Below are positions 47,078-59,793 of a stretch of DNA of 64,000 nt, piece after piece. The stretch is taken from NCBI GenBank assembly GCA_047967505.1, contig CM106541.1. One strand, written 5' to 3'. Position 1 is the first letter of the stretch. Every line of letters starts with the position of its first letter. The notes below the pieces were generated by a model that was not told the DNA's origin, made no database searches, and saw only the letters and a program-made list of their open reading frames with translations. Origin of the DNA: Dipteris shenzhenensis (taxonomy: Eukaryota > Polypodiophyta > Polypodiopsida > Gleicheniales). Made by a program: the position numbers and the translations under genes.

Positions 47078-50000
47078 ATGCAGGCAACTGGGCAGTATGG
47101 GGTGCCCGACGTACCCCAGTATGTGGTGGGCAGAGTTCCGACGACCCACGCACACTTGTTCAATCTCTCTCATGAAATGTCTCTCTCGCCTTCTTCAGCC
47201 CATAGCCATCCTCACAGCCACTCACCGCACCCTCAACACCCACACCACCAGCAAAATCACCCTCATCAGCAGCAACCGCTTCATGCTCAGCACTCACAGC
47301 ACCAGCAACACCTTGCGCAGCCTCAGCAGACGCAGCCGCAGCAACATGGGTACGTCCAGCAGCCCCAAATGCAACATCCTCAACCATTACAGCCACAGCC
47401 TCAGCAACAGCACCATGTTCAGCCAAGCGCACAACAGATGTTACAGCGGCCGGGCGGTCTGGGCTCGGATTCACCACCAGATGCTCCTTCTCCCATTAGT
47501 AGCAGGCCGCTAGTTAACAGCAACTATAGCAAAGCACTGGTAGCCGTAAGAGAGGAGTCCCTTGATGCTGAAGAACAAGACGTCTTAGGGGACGACGGAG
47601 AAAGGGGCACGTCTGGGAACAGATGGCCAAGGCAAGAAACGCTTGCGCTCTTGAAAGTCCGGTCCGATATGGATGCAGTGTTTCGCAATTCAAGCCTGAA
47701 AGGTCCCCTCTGGGAAGAGGTATCAAGGTAATTCACTCTCGTTCGCTTGCTTGTGAAACGAATGAGATTGAAGATGGTCATGGAAATTTGCTTGGAATCA
47801 GCTGGGATTAGTCTGGGAGACCATCTCAGTAGAGATCGGAGGATCTTTGAACTGATAATTGTTCATGGAGATTCTGTACGATGAGATTTCGTTACGGTTT
47901 CTGTTAGCCGCGGATGATGCCGTTCACTGTTGATACGCTGATAGCCTTTTAGCTAGATGTCTTGTAGTATAATGATACATAAGCTGGATTCTTGCAGTAA
48001 GTACATCCTAGATGCGAAGAAGTTATTAGCCGTGGGAAGCAAGATGCCAACGGTGAAGTATGCAATGAGGATGCAATCAGCGAGCTTTGTGATTTAATAT
48101 CATTGCTCACGATCGATTGAATGCAGGATGCGAGTCTTGTCTCCCTGATTCACGTTCTAGGGTTACCTTAATACTCCCACTTTCATGTCTCAAAGACCTT
48201 GCTCTGCTAGATTCCTGTAGAATTTTCGGAGGGAGATGATCAGAAGAGCACGGTCTGCTTAGGTAGGGTTGGTATCAAATCTAGTTTGTCATTACCGGCC
48301 TGTGAAAGCCATAGCGCCAGATGTTTTCATGAAAGAAGAGATCGAAATTTTAACGCTAGCCGACTCAACCATCGCGTCTTGACTCTTCATCTCCGTTTCG
48401 TTGATGATTTGATCCTCGACAGAGCTCGGTTACTCCCGGTAGAGAATCCCATTTTCCTATAGCTGCGTGCTTTGTTGTGTCTGTTGATCCTTGCGTGACC
48501 CGTTGCAACCTCCCTCCATCAATCGCGTTCCGTTGCTGAGAATTGTAAATTATTGCTTGCTGCTTTTTCCCGAAGATCGACGCTCTTTCCCATCAACCAC
48601 CGCCAGCGTTTGCATTACCGGGACAGCTTACCATCCGTTACAGCCTGTAGAGTTGTTGGTTGGTGGCTCATCTTCATTCCATTTTTGAAAAACTATCATC
48701 ACCCTGTTGACCTGTAATCCATGCTTGCGTCCCCCACGTTTTCATGAATACGTGCCGACATCTCACCGTGACACTCTCCTGCACGCACTTTGTCACCGTT
48801 ACACAGATCAAGTTGCATTCATCTCCGTGAAGGATCTTTCTATCTTCAAAAGTCTTCGTTTCTAGCATACCCTGATGGCTGTTCTTCTCACGGCCCTTCA
48901 TCTGACTTGATCCTCAGGAAGTTGATGGACATGGGCTATCACAGAAGCGCGAAGAAGTGCAAGGAGAAGTTCGAAAACGTGCACAAGTATTACAAGAGAA
49001 CTAAAGATGGCAGGGCTGGAAGGCAGGACGGAAAGAGCTATCGATTCTTTGATCAGCTGGAGGCTCTCTACAGCAAGGCCGTGGAAAGCGGTAATGGAAA
49101 TGCTAAGAATCCGACTGGCCTTTTGACCGCGAGTGCTGGCAACGGCGATACTGGTGCTAGCTATGGGATTGGAACAAGCGCAGCGCCGAAAGGTCGAGGA
49201 GTTTTTGTACCGACGACTGCTCCTATCAAACCGGTCGGTATTGGAGAAAGAACCGGGTCTGCTGCACCGAAGCCTGAATCAGATTTGAGCAGTGGTCTCA
49301 ATTTTTCATCTGATTCCTCAGATGATGATTTTGAAGATCCTGCTGACAGCGAGAATCCTGATAGCAGAAAGAGGAAACGGAAGTCTTCAAAGAAGTACTT
49401 GCTTTTCTTCGAGAGCATCATGAAGAAGGTGCTTGATAAGCAGGATCAAATGCAGCGAAAGTTCTTGGAAGCCTTGGAAAGGAGAGACCACGACAGGATG
49501 ATACGGGAGGAGGCTTGGAAGAGGCAGGAAATGGCCAGATTGAACAGGGAGCACGACCTGAGGGCTCAAGAGCTCGCCCTTTCGGCGTCCAGAGACGCAG
49601 CTCTGGTTGCCTTCCTTCAGAAAGTAACTGGACAGACCTTGCAACTTCCTCAAATAGCTTTGCAAGCTCAACCTACAGCAATCGTCCCAGCTGAATCGCT
49701 TGATCACTTTCAGCAGGACAAGGAATTCTTCGACCCTGCAAGTACCAAAAGGTGGCCCAAACCGGAAGTTTTGGCATTGATTAAGCTCCGGACTGCACTG
49801 GATCAGAAGTTCCACGAGCCTGGTTCTAAAGCTATACTTTGGGAGGAGATTTCTACAGGGATGTCCGCTCAAGGCTATAGCCGGACTTCAAAGAGGTGCA
49901 AGGAGAAGTGGGAGAACATCAACAAGTACTTCAAGAAAGCCAAAGATAGCAACAAGAAACGGCCAGAGAATGCAAAGACCTGTCCTTATTATCATCAGTT

Positions 50001-50430
50001 GGATGCTCTCTACAAGGAAGGAGTACTGGGCTCTCATAGCAAGCAGCTACTGTTAGAGAAGGCTGAGGAAGAGTCTGAGAACTTAGGGGAGCAACCTAAT
50101 GGGAGTAACACTAGGGAAGACAGTGGACAAGCGCAGGAGGGAGATTCAGAAATCTTGGCTATCATGCCAGCTCCTGAGAATGAGCCAGCAGCTATGACCA
50201 CCAGTAATGAAGGTGGACTGCATTTCTTCACTAGTCCTGAGAACGGGAACAATGCAAGCATGAAGAACGTCAGAGCCGTTGATTCTGGAAGTGTCACTCC
50301 TCCAGCTACAACGTCTTCTAATTTGCCTCTCAACTTGGACAGAATCAATTCTGCTAAGAGCTTCTCAGGCTCCAGCAAACCATTGCACACGGATCCAGCT
50401 CATCAAAAAGAAATGCAGTTCAGCATGTAA
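47078..50430 (+). CDS. GT-2-type trihelix transcription factor (two exons, 720 aa)
   Basis: Coding exons 47078-47727 and 48918-50430 join at AG/G (phase 2) to 2,163 nt, exactly 721 codons with the stop. Order: His/Gln-rich N-terminus (about 41-121); first trihelix domain about 182-270, split by the intron, with W183, W212 and F236 in the three core positions (GPLWEEVSR then CKEKFENVHKYYK); basic stretch RKRKRKSSKK near 366-376, a likely nuclear signal; central helix/coiled coil about 380-456 (FFESIMKKVLDKQDQMQRKF, REEAWKRQEMARL, FLQKVTGQ); second trihelix about 495-583 with three Trp (RWPKPEV, LWEEIS, KEKWENINKYFKK); acidic, Ser-rich tail. Two trihelices plus this helix define the GT-2 class (GTL1/PETAL LOSS relatives), nuclear proteins binding GT elements in light, stomatal, growth or organ control; which role applies here is unknown. 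The upstream start is ATG 47078; a 5' non-coding exon is possible. Confidence 0.95.
47728..48917 (+). other. Intron of the trihelix gene (1,190 bp)
   Basis: Begins GTAATT and ends ATCCTCAG. Splicing keeps the first trihelix domain in frame, whereas reading through hits TAA at once. The open frame upstream of 48918 begins at a TTG and is not coding by itself. The position inside the first trihelix domain is characteristic of the family. Confidence 0.9.
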
Positions 50431-50962
50431 TTTGAGTTCTGTAATGCCAGAAAGACCTAACCTATCGCAGAAGACGAAATCTAAGCCGGGAGATCAGCAG
50501 CTACATCGGTTTGGGATTAGTAGCAACGATGCTTAAACTTATTGTTGCAGGTGACTGATCATCTGCCCTCATGAATTGTTTGTTAGTAGTTTATACCGAG
50601 TGCAACATTCCATACATAGGTAGGACGTACAACACACTTCCATCAACATGCTTGTCTATACAGCATTAAAGTAGTGTGTATGAAATGTACAATTGAGAAG
50701 GTAGAGCATGATGAACTATGTGATACGTATCAGCAGGCTTGTCCATAGGTTACCCTAGAGCAGTAGTAGTAGCGATAATAATAATGTTATTGTGTGCAGT
50801 GAATGTGCAGTGATCGGTGATTCAATTGTAGCGTTTCTGTGAATTAGCTGTGTTTTGACTTCACAACATTGTGAAGCGATAGACTTCTGGTGTGATTCCC
50901 TTTTGTAATATTTTTGGTTCAATAAGGTTGTGAGCTGACCGGCAGGCGGAGGATGCCGGTGG

Positions 50963-50968
50963 AATAAA
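50963..50968 (+). terminator. Possible polyadenylation signal of the trihelix gene
   Basis: AATAAA about 530 bp after the stop codon, preceded by TTGTAATATTTTTGG and TCAATAAGG sequences that suit a plant 3' UTR. Other weaker AATAAT sites occur near 50780. Confidence 0.4.
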
Positions 50969-51039
50969 ATTAAGCTTTAGTGTATTAATTCAGTCCTGAT
51001 CAATGGAATATAGATGGTGTCGATTGATATGTTTACACT

Positions 51040-52065
51040 TCGTATCCCTTGTCCTTGATCGCGTAAAGCTTGTGGCAATTCTTTTACTACGAATCTACCC
51101 AGTTAAACTCAAGATCTGACCTCAATTATATGTCCTACAGTAGCTGTTCAGTGACCTGCAATGTGCTTTTGTCGCAATGAACGTTCTTGATCTGTCTGAG
51201 TCCTGCACCTTAGTAACTGATGTTATCTAGAGTAGGAGACGCGTTCGACTGATGTTATCGAGACTAGAAGACGCGTTCGCCATAGATTGACCACACATTA
51301 ATACTACACCACTTCGTGTCCCTCGTCTCTTGATCATCGCTCATTAAAGCTTGTGGCAATTCTTTTACTACGAATCTACCTAGTTGAACTCTCATGTAGA
51401 TCTGACGTCAATTACATGCTCTACAGTAGCGGCTCAGTGATCTGCAATGTGCTTTTGTCGCCATGGACCCTATTGAACTTTCCGAGTCCTGCCCCTTAGT
51501 AACTAATGTTATCGAGAGTAGGAGATGAATTCGCCATAGATTAACGACACAATAGTACATCACTTCGTGTCCGTTGTCTCTTGATCATCGCCCAATAAAG
51601 CTTGTGGCAATTCTTTTACTTCGAATGTACGTGGTTGAACTCACATTTAGGATCTGACCTCAATTATATCCTCTACACTAGCGGCTCAGTGATCTGCAAT
51701 GTGCTTTTGTCGCCATGAACCCTCTTGAACTTTCTGAGTGACAGCCCCTTAGTAACTGATGTAATCAAGATTAGAAGACGCATTCGCCATAGATTAACTA
51801 CACCGTACTACACATCTTTGTGTCCCTTGTCTTTTGATCGCCCAAAATTTGTGGCAATTCTTTTATTACGAATCTGCCCAGTTGAACTCATATTATAGTT
51901 GATCTGACCTCAATTATATGCTATTCAGTGATCTGCAATGTGCTTTTGTCGCCATGAATCCTCTTGAAATTTCTTGAGTCCTGCCCATTAATAACTGATG
52001 CTATGGAGAGTAGAAGACGCATTCGCCACAAGTTATCCTCACAATACTACACTTCCTTACACTTC
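51040..52065. repeat. Four-copy tandem array, unit about 250 bp
   Basis: The block GCTTGTGGCAATTCTTTTA recurs at about 51068, 51349, 51600 and, mutated, 51846. Each unit also carries TCTGACCTCAATTATAT and CTGCAATGTGCTTTTGTCGC. The first interval is longer (about 281 bp) because a ~31-bp piece ending in ACGCGTTCG is itself doubled. The array starts about 70 bp after the putative polyadenylation signal. Confidence 0.9.
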
Positions 52066-52209
52066 CTGGCGTTAGTGTTTTGCTTTATACACATCACATT
52101 TTGCATCCTATTTCTTCAGGTGCCATCCGAAAACATACAGAAGAGACTATTGAGACAAAAATTAGTCAAAAAATACTTCAACTTTGTGAGCTACCCTGAA
52201 AAGTGGACT

Positions 52210-52690
52210 TGGATGTCATTCTTGACATGCTTGTTGGCAATAAAAGTGTTAAAACAACTCGAAGGTGATATAAATTTGGTGGATAATGTGAATTGTAAAT
52301 GGAAGACATTGTGATGATCTAATGTAAGTAGTTAGAGCAACCTCATAACCAATCTTCTTAATGGAAGCTAAAAGTTCTATAACACTTTTCAATCAGTCAA
52401 TGTTAATCAACATAGAAATAGATAGAAAATCCCAAAATCATAAATCATAAATTTCTCTAAGGGAAAGGAATATAGGCGGACCCATATGTAAGTAGGGGTT
52501 TAAGTATTACCCTTTAGAATGGACTTTGTATGCATGCAGGGTTTTCTAATACTATCATTCTTTACATGCTTATTGGCAATTAGACCTTTAAAGCAGCTTG
52601 AAGACTATGTAATTTGGTGAATTTTGAAATGGAGAGAACATTGTGATTGCTTGATGTAAGTAGCTAGAATAAGAAACCTATACAATCTTC
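52210..52690. repeat. Degenerate direct repeat, offset about 325 bp
   Basis: ACATGCTTGTTGGCAAT near 52225 and ACATGCTTATTGGCAAT near 52546 begin two diverged copies sharing CATTGTGATGATCTAATGTAAG-like and CAATCTTCTTAATG-like ends. The plus frame at 51964-52314 starts at TTG and is not called. Confidence 0.5.
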
Positions 52691-53718
52691 TAATGCACAT
52701 CGAGATTTTAGATTTATGGATAAATTTTCATGAATTAAGGTATCACAATGAATAACAACCTTGGGATGTTGAACTGTCCATACCGAGTCCATACCAAGGT
52801 CAAGGTGGTAGAAAAAGAAAGACAAATGCTAGACCTCTAATGCCACATAATTGCAGTGACTAGTGTAGAATAAGGTGAGGTACTTTTCTCCCACAAACAC
52901 ATCACTAGAGAGCAGCTAGCAAACTCTTACCTCACTCTTACTTCAATTTCCAATAGGGGACTTATTTGGTTTAAGAGATTTCAATACATGTGCAATAACT
53001 TATGGCCTTCACTAAGTTAGAACATGCCTGAATGACACAAGTAATGGAGATACATAAACAATGTAGTAGCTTTGGACATTCCAACCTTGATTTCCAATAT
53101 AGATTTTATGAAAATGATGCATATCAAAAATAGGAAGGAGTACAATAGTGAAATTAGCTTTTTGACAATTTGTAGGGATTTGGGCATTGTGATTAGTAGA
53201 AAATGTGAAGACAAAATTTAGGTATTAAAATGGTATGTAAGAAAACAAACATGCAAAAGTGCAAGAAAGCATAGAGAAAATTTTAAGTACAGGGATCTCG
53301 GACATATTTTAATGAAAAAAGCCACCACTAGGAGATGTACGTAAGATGATGGGTTCATTAATATTAGCCATCTAAAGACACCAAGACGACCTTCAAGGAC
53401 ATAAGCCCCCAATGCTTGAAATGTCTCCCCTAATGCTTGAAACATCGTCCCCAAGGTGGAAATGAAAGCCACTAGCTCTGAAGCATGTTGTGAGCCTACA
53501 ACAATGGAATTGTACTTTATATCCACTGTGTTGATGCCTACAATTGTCCAAATGACCTATGCCAATAGTTCATCTCCATAGACTCCTTAACTTTCTTGAT
53601 GCAAAAGAGGTCATGGAGCAAGGAGCAAATCCTAGATTTGGATGGTCATGCAAAGTTCTGCTAGACCGGGGTCAACAAGCATTAACTTGTTGGCAAAGTC
53701 CATTTAGATCTTGATGAT

Positions 53719-53719
<1 letters not shown>

Positions 53720-53767
<48 letters not shown>
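53720..53767. repeat. (CT)n microsatellite
   Basis: About 23 consecutive CT dinucleotides. Confidence 0.95.
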
Positions 53768-53768
<1 letters not shown>

Positions 53769-54199
53769 AAATCGATGCTATAACCTCAATCCTTTTTTCT
53801 GGTGCTTCTTATCAATCTCTAGTCGACGACAAGCAAGTTAGTCAAACATAGTCAGACATGGATCTCACAAGCAATGCATTTGTCAAATACAAAATGAATT
53901 TGTCCACGGAATCCTTTGGATCATATAAGTTTCTCATAGGGGTATTGGATAGTCACAAGTAAACGATTCAAGTAGTTCCAACTCTGAGTTATTCATCTTG
54001 GGGAATCATGAAAGGAGATCCCGATAATCGAACTGTCACTCATGGTGTCAATTGAAGCTCCATTAGAAGTTGCAACTAGGACAGGGATTAGCTGATCCAC
54101 CAAACACATGAGAGGCCTTACTCATAGAGGTACACAGTATATGAGCATGAGAGGTAGAGTTGACTCGCTTCACACAGAAGCAGGTCAAATACACTCAGA

Positions 54200-56960
54200 T
54201 CTAGCTCATGTCGTACAGGATCAGGCCCGCTTCATTCAAGAGTAGGCTAGTCTTATCCAGGGGTTCAGACAGGACATCTCGCAGCTCAAGGAGGAGTTCA
54301 CCTCTATCCATACAGTCCTAGGGAGCACATCAATTGTAGAGGCATGGATTGCGAGTATGCAATCGGTTATTGAGAAAACAATCAGATGTATGGATGTGGC
54401 CAAGCGGGAACCAGTGAAGGCAACTATCTTGGCCACTCTCGTGCAGCAGCAGAGAGGGCCAATAAGGCTCTCAACATCAAGGTTCATGGCATTTCCCACA
54501 CCAAGAGTACACTGACGAGTGACACACCTAGATTTGTGGCCACCACTCTAGGAGTAGCAAAGCATGGTATTAAGAAGACCTGGTGAGTTGGAGAGACCCA
54601 AAACCAAGAGCAACCCCTCATTATACGCTTTATGATGCACAGGCGCAACTTGCTGCTTTATGACGTAGATCCACCCTACGAGATCACCCATCAATCTCCA
54701 TGGATGAGGATCTCATCCCCCTACAAGTAGAGGAGAGATGCATTCTATTACAGGAGCAAGATCAGGCCCGAAAGGATGGGAGGTGGGCGGTAGCACACGA
54801 TGGGTGACTCGATGTCTATCAAGCATAGGGTCCTTCTCCCACATAGGGGGGCGGGGTCTATGGGGATCAGACATCCGAGACCCTATCCTGCACCATTTGG
54901 AACTATAATGGTACCTTATGGTTGTTTTCCGGGAATTTCTCAGAATCATATACAGGTCGTGATATAGTCTTATACACAGAGACACATCAGAGTCCAAAGC
55001 ATCCTCTACCAGTGTGGCCAGTGGCTATACTTGAGAGGCGGCATACAAAGATGAGACGAGGGACATTGGAGGAGTATGAGGGTCCCATGGAATAGTAGTT
55101 CTCTATAGGTATTATCTTTTAGGGTCCATCTCAATAGAGAAGAGAGACCCACATTCTAGTATGTTACTTCCCCCCCAAGACCTCACACTTTGCCCGAGAT
55201 GTCCGAGAGGAGATTGAGACATCACCATACATAGCTCTCTACCAAGATGTTGTTGATTTCACGAGTCAAGAGGAAGTCCTCCTGGTTGGGGACTTTAACG
55301 CGAGGACACGGACGTGTTAGGTATCACTCCTTAACTTCAGACATGATTCTAATATGTTGCCAGATATTGACCTAGAGGATGTAGATTTGATGTCAGCCTC
55401 AATGGGGATAGGCAAGCCTCTGTCACATCATAGGGCAGGCATTGCTAGATCTTGAGAGGATTCATAATCTCATTATTTATAATGGTCTTGGCAGATGGCC
55501 CTCCTCAAGTGGTTTTACTTGCTTCTGTCAGAGGGAGCTCCAGCGTTGTTGACAACATCATGGGATCCCTGCCTTTACCTCATGCATAATTTACTGACTT
55601 TTCCATTGCACCACTACCCCCTGGGGCTGACCATACCTCCTCCATACCTATCTCTTCTTCTGTATCTCCCTTCTATGCCTTGTACTACCCTTCACCCCCC
55701 CATCTCTCACAGCACTTACTAGGATATACAGTTCGAGTGTGGTCTTTAACCTAGGTACTCGGCATGCCTTTATACGTTCCTCACATATATTGACTTTATA
55801 CCCCTAGTAGAAGATCGAGCTGCCCTAATCACCTACTCACTTCATGAGACTACACTTCACACTTTCCCTCACACTACTCGCTCTACTTACCCACCACCAC
55901 TAGGGATTGTCCCTTGCAATAGTTGATACGATGATGAATGTAAGGCTTTGCGCCACCAACTCAGATTCGAAACCAAACATAATCTTCCAACCAAACCTGA
56001 CACGATATGCAAGTACCGTCTACTGGTTCGTAGGAAGAAACAGGATTTTATCTGTCAAAATGAGGAGGAATTATTGAACACTTTGTTTAGTAACAACTCC
56101 AAGGACTTGTGGCGGAGATTTCTAGAAAGACGATCCCCTTCACCTATCACCGATACTAAAGTTTGGTATGATTCTGCATCATCCAAGCTAAGCTTGGATC
56201 GTCATCACTATAGCTTGATGCAACGTTTCACGTCATTACCTACTTATATCGAGTCAGATCATATGGAGATCACACCTTTGGGTGCAGTAGATTACCATGG
56301 TTAGCAATGTCTTCTCCATGGTGCTATCAGAGTCATGGGACTAGAGATGTTGGTTTGCACATACAGTGAGATGGTTTGAGCGACTGGGGTTACATATGGA
56401 TAGACTTCTGCCCTTCTAGTATAGCATTGATGCACCGTTATCCCCAATTCGGTATCATGAGGACAACTAGATCATATGGGAGGATCTTCGATAGCTACAC
56501 ACATTTCAGACTTGGTTGGAATTGAGCAAGCTCCTAGTGAAGCTCAACTTCTACAGAGAGCATTGCCTACATATCTCAGATGAGGGGTTTATTGACCCAC
56601 CGAGGTATCCATGGGATCACTTGCCCCACTCATTGAGTCCATGGATAGTTTCATGTCTTTTCACATAGACTCCGCATTGAGAGTGATCGGGCAGAGGGTA
56701 TGCTAAGGAAGAAGTGTATATGCACGTTTTTGCAACCTACAGGAGTTTGAGTCAAAGGAACATTTCATCTTCATGTGTTTACTATGATATCAGAGGACAT
56801 TTTTATTGCTCGTTCAGAGATAGATTCGGGCTGTTATCCTGATTTCTCTCTTTCTTGGATCAGAGGTCTTGGTTGCATTCATTCATGAGGTCATTATGCA
56901 TTGTGAGCACTTACTCCAATCTCAAAGACATGAGGAGCATACCCTGGTGGACTCTTCTCA
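54200..56960 (+). pseudogene. Decayed non-LTR (LINE-type) retrotransposon
   Basis: A series of plus-strand fragments in changing frames keeps LINE order. Near 54240-54430 a helical segment (ISQLKEEFTSIHTVLGST, IASMQSVIEKTI) resembles an ORF1 coiled coil. At 55288-55302 GDFNA, inside EEVLLVGDFNART, marks an apurinic-type endonuclease, and GSSVVDNIMGS to ADH near 55540-55635 fits its C-terminal part. The frame 55948-56304 (YRLLVRRKKQDFICQNEEEL, NSKDLWRRFLERRSPSPITD) matches the linker before the RT. I find no RT core with its YADD-type box; the next recognisable part, about 56740-56870 (KEHFIFMCLL plus a RGHFYCSFRDRFG-like run in another frame), resembles the C-terminal Cys/His tail. So the RT core appears deleted. 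Confidence 0.6.
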
Positions 56961-58433
56961 AAGCATGATCACAAATTTCTTCCATCTAGCAGCATACCTC
57001 CCTCTATAGGTCATAGGCATGATTGAGACCTAGAGCCAAGGACACGGTAGCTTAGACAGAGGACTAATACACAAATTACAATTGGGGACATTCCCTCGAT
57101 GTTCAGAGTGGGGGTGAGACCGGCAAGGGTGACTGTCACCCTTGTTAGGCATAGAGTTGTGACCAGAAGAGAATAGAGGATTGCATCCACAAGGAGTAGG
57201 CAACTCATAGGCAGCATTCTATATCTAATTTCATGTTATCATTGCCTCGACCTTATTGAGGGAAGGGACCCTGCTGACTTGGAGCACATTTCACTTTATA
57301 TTATGTATTATGTATCATGATGATAGCTGCTATGATGCTGATGAGGAGGACACCTTGTAGATGACTACTTTCTGTGGATATGACTATGTAGGATACAATT
57401 TTTTGGCTTTTGTATGAGTGTGGATGCTCACTTAGTAGCTCCACCCTCCAGCTAGTTTGTATCAGGTTTCTCAGATTCTCATAGATCCACCGATCTTCCG
57501 AAGACTTTAATAATATCTCTCTCTCTCTCTCTCTCTCTCCCCCCCCCTAGATTCCACTTTCTTAGCCTCTCCCCCTTCCTCCCCTCCTTGCCTAGCTTCC
57601 ACTCTTAGCTTCTCAGCATTGCAAGGAAGAGCTTGCAAGCTTGCCAAACTTTTAAGTTCATAGTTCATCATCGGGGCACCACAGTGTCACAGTTTGTAGT
57701 TCATCACCACAACTCCAAATTGGGCATCGAGCCACTAGGCCAATAAGCCTAGGTTAACAAGTCAATAGGCTGCCATACTCCACTCCAATTCAATTTATAG
57801 ATCACTTCCTAGCCTTCAGTTCAATTCGCAGCTTCACAATTTGACTCAATTTAATTCAATTTAGCTTGATTTTCTTAGTTCAATCCAGTCCTTTTTGCAA
57901 ACCTCTTCTTTTAATTCAGTTCACTTCACTCACTCCACGTTGGGCTGAATCCTTGGCCTAACCTGGAGATTAGATCTAGGATCATGATTGGGATAGTAAA
58001 ATCTATGCAGGCCAACAAGGAGCCTCCCAAGTTGAAGTCATTTGCTCCTTCAGACTTGCCCATTACATCTTTGTTGTTATCAACATCGGCACCACTTCCT
58101 ATGCAAATACTTCTTCGAGATAGAGGATCATCTAAACCCACAGGAGCAAATTTATTATTTGCAACAAGAAATCAAAGAGCTCAATCTTTAGCTTTCAGCC
58201 CTTGGGAGAAAAGTGCAAGATATGGAGAGGAGTGGGATGCAAGAAAGTGTTGCAAAGGTCATACACAAATGTGATTCATACCCACCAACATCAATACTTG
58301 TCTCCATAGTTAGGGATATGATCACCAATCAAATGAGCTCAATCAAGTAAGAAATGACTGCAAATCTTAGCAACAAAATAGAGCAAAGCTTTATGTGGAA
58401 CTAAAAGAGTAGGAAACCAAAGCATGCAATAAT
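56961..58433. other. Intergenic DNA with a short CT repeat
   Basis: A CT run at about 57513-57538 passes into a C run. No coding domain recognised; the frame at 57984-58274 has no family signature. Confidence 0.4.
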
Positions 58434-58667
58434 ATGATATTACATATTAGGGGATTGAAAGATGGCTTCCTTAATGATAATGAGGAGAAAGACATACATG
58501 ATATAATTGTATGCCTAAAGAAAGAAGTACCACAATTTGAATGGGACAAAATTGACATATGCAATATTAGTCAAAATGTACACAAGTATACCTATACTTT
58601 AGATGGAAGGCAGCAAGAGTTAACATACTCAGACCAAAAAAAAAACTTGAGGTGTACAAAGATCTAG
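58434..58667 (+). pseudogene. Hypothetical fragment, possibly ORF1-like of a non-LTR element
   Basis: A 77-codon frame with MILHIRGLKDGF and an acidic helical stretch (NDNEEKDIHDIIVCLKKEV). An IxIRGL-type motif followed by helices is seen in some LINE ORF1 proteins, but the likeness is weak. Upstream (about 58310-58430) a stop-interrupted helical segment is in keeping with a decayed coding region. Confidence 0.2.
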
Positions 58668-59607
58668 ATTTTTGAGAAGCTCACTCCACATTCAGCTTAA
58701 ACAAAGAAACAATGAACTCAGCAAAGTAAAGGAACCATGCAAAGGAGGTAAATGGACGGTTTATCGAAATGAGAATGCCTTGATTAGGGAGTTCAAATCT
58801 AAACCCAAGGATTCTTGGCCTTAAAATTATATTATAGAGGCCACTTTACAATAGTATCATAATGTAGCTCTAATCTAGAATAACTTGGAAGCATCTAGCT
58901 CTATCCTCTAGGAATCCAATGAGGCAATTTTTTATGTTTGCCCTTTATCAAGGTGGTTTAATTTGTCTAGGAGATCTTCATAGCCATGCGATACACCATC
59001 AGTGCCTTATCAGTGCCCATCTACAATTCATGAAACCAATCCTTTCAACTTTCATTCCTCGTCTTGTGGAGGATCATCTTAAGGGTCTTTGTGGTTGAAT
59101 ACGTAAAGTACTCCTACCACAACAAAAACCAAGTTGCTACTCCTTACCTAAAAATTAATATTTCCCTTTATCATCCTGCTCCTAGACCTCTTTGCTTTCC
59201 CTTCACAAATCATCTCCTCCTTGCATCTCCACACTGAGACACCCTACTAGTAAGCTCTCTAAGCAAAGTTCCACTCCATAGACCATTTAGAGCTAGCCTC
59301 TTATCACCATAATCTGTAGCCCTCACAATCCACAGTGACTCCTTCCTTGAGAACTCAAGTCCTCCTACCACTCTCTCAAATCTCCCTCATTGTTATTTTT
59401 TATCTGCCCAATTTCCATCACTCCCCATGCTTACACTAATGACCTACACAAAAGTAGACACAATTTCCATCGATCCCCATGCTTGCCTTGATGTCCTACA
59501 CAAAACTCAAAAACTCATGTGGGTTTTTTCCCATTTTGAGTTTGTTATAACTATATGCATATTTCATTCCCTACAAGTTTGTCAAATTTTTTCGTGAGCT
59601 TTAGATG

Positions 59608-59779
59608 TGTGGGGGGGTAAAGGCCACTGTACCTTAACCCCGGTTATGTACAATACTCAAACACATATATATATGGATGACATAGAAGATTAGGGTGTTC
59701 TACACCCACCAAAAAAACTTGTGTGGCTCTCCCTTTCTCTCACCCTCTTCCATTCTGCTTTCGTTGTTGAGATCTCTCA
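59608..59779 (+). mobile_element. Copia 5' LTR (172 bp), plus strand
   Basis: Starts TGTGGGGG, ends CTCTCA, and is followed two bases later by a tRNA-iMet primer-binding site. It matches, with many small differences, the minus-strand LTR at 62108-62277, including CCCCGGTTATGTACAATACT and CTCAAACACATATAT. Very short for an LTR but within the copia range. Confidence 0.85.
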
Positions 59780-59781
59780 AC

Positions 59782-59793
59782 TGGTATCAGAGC
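59782..59793 (+). promoter_or_regulatory. Primer-binding site, initiator tRNA-Met type
   Basis: TGGTATCAGAGC, the standard plant LTR-retrotransposon PBS complementary to the 3' end of initiator tRNA-Met, directly after the 5' LTR. Confidence 0.9.

Noticed and set aside
48790-48917. Upstream part of the long open frame ending at 50430
   Set aside because: It starts at TTG and lies in the intron; the AG acceptor at 48916-48917 joins exon 1 in phase and restores the trihelix domain, so these codons are not translated.
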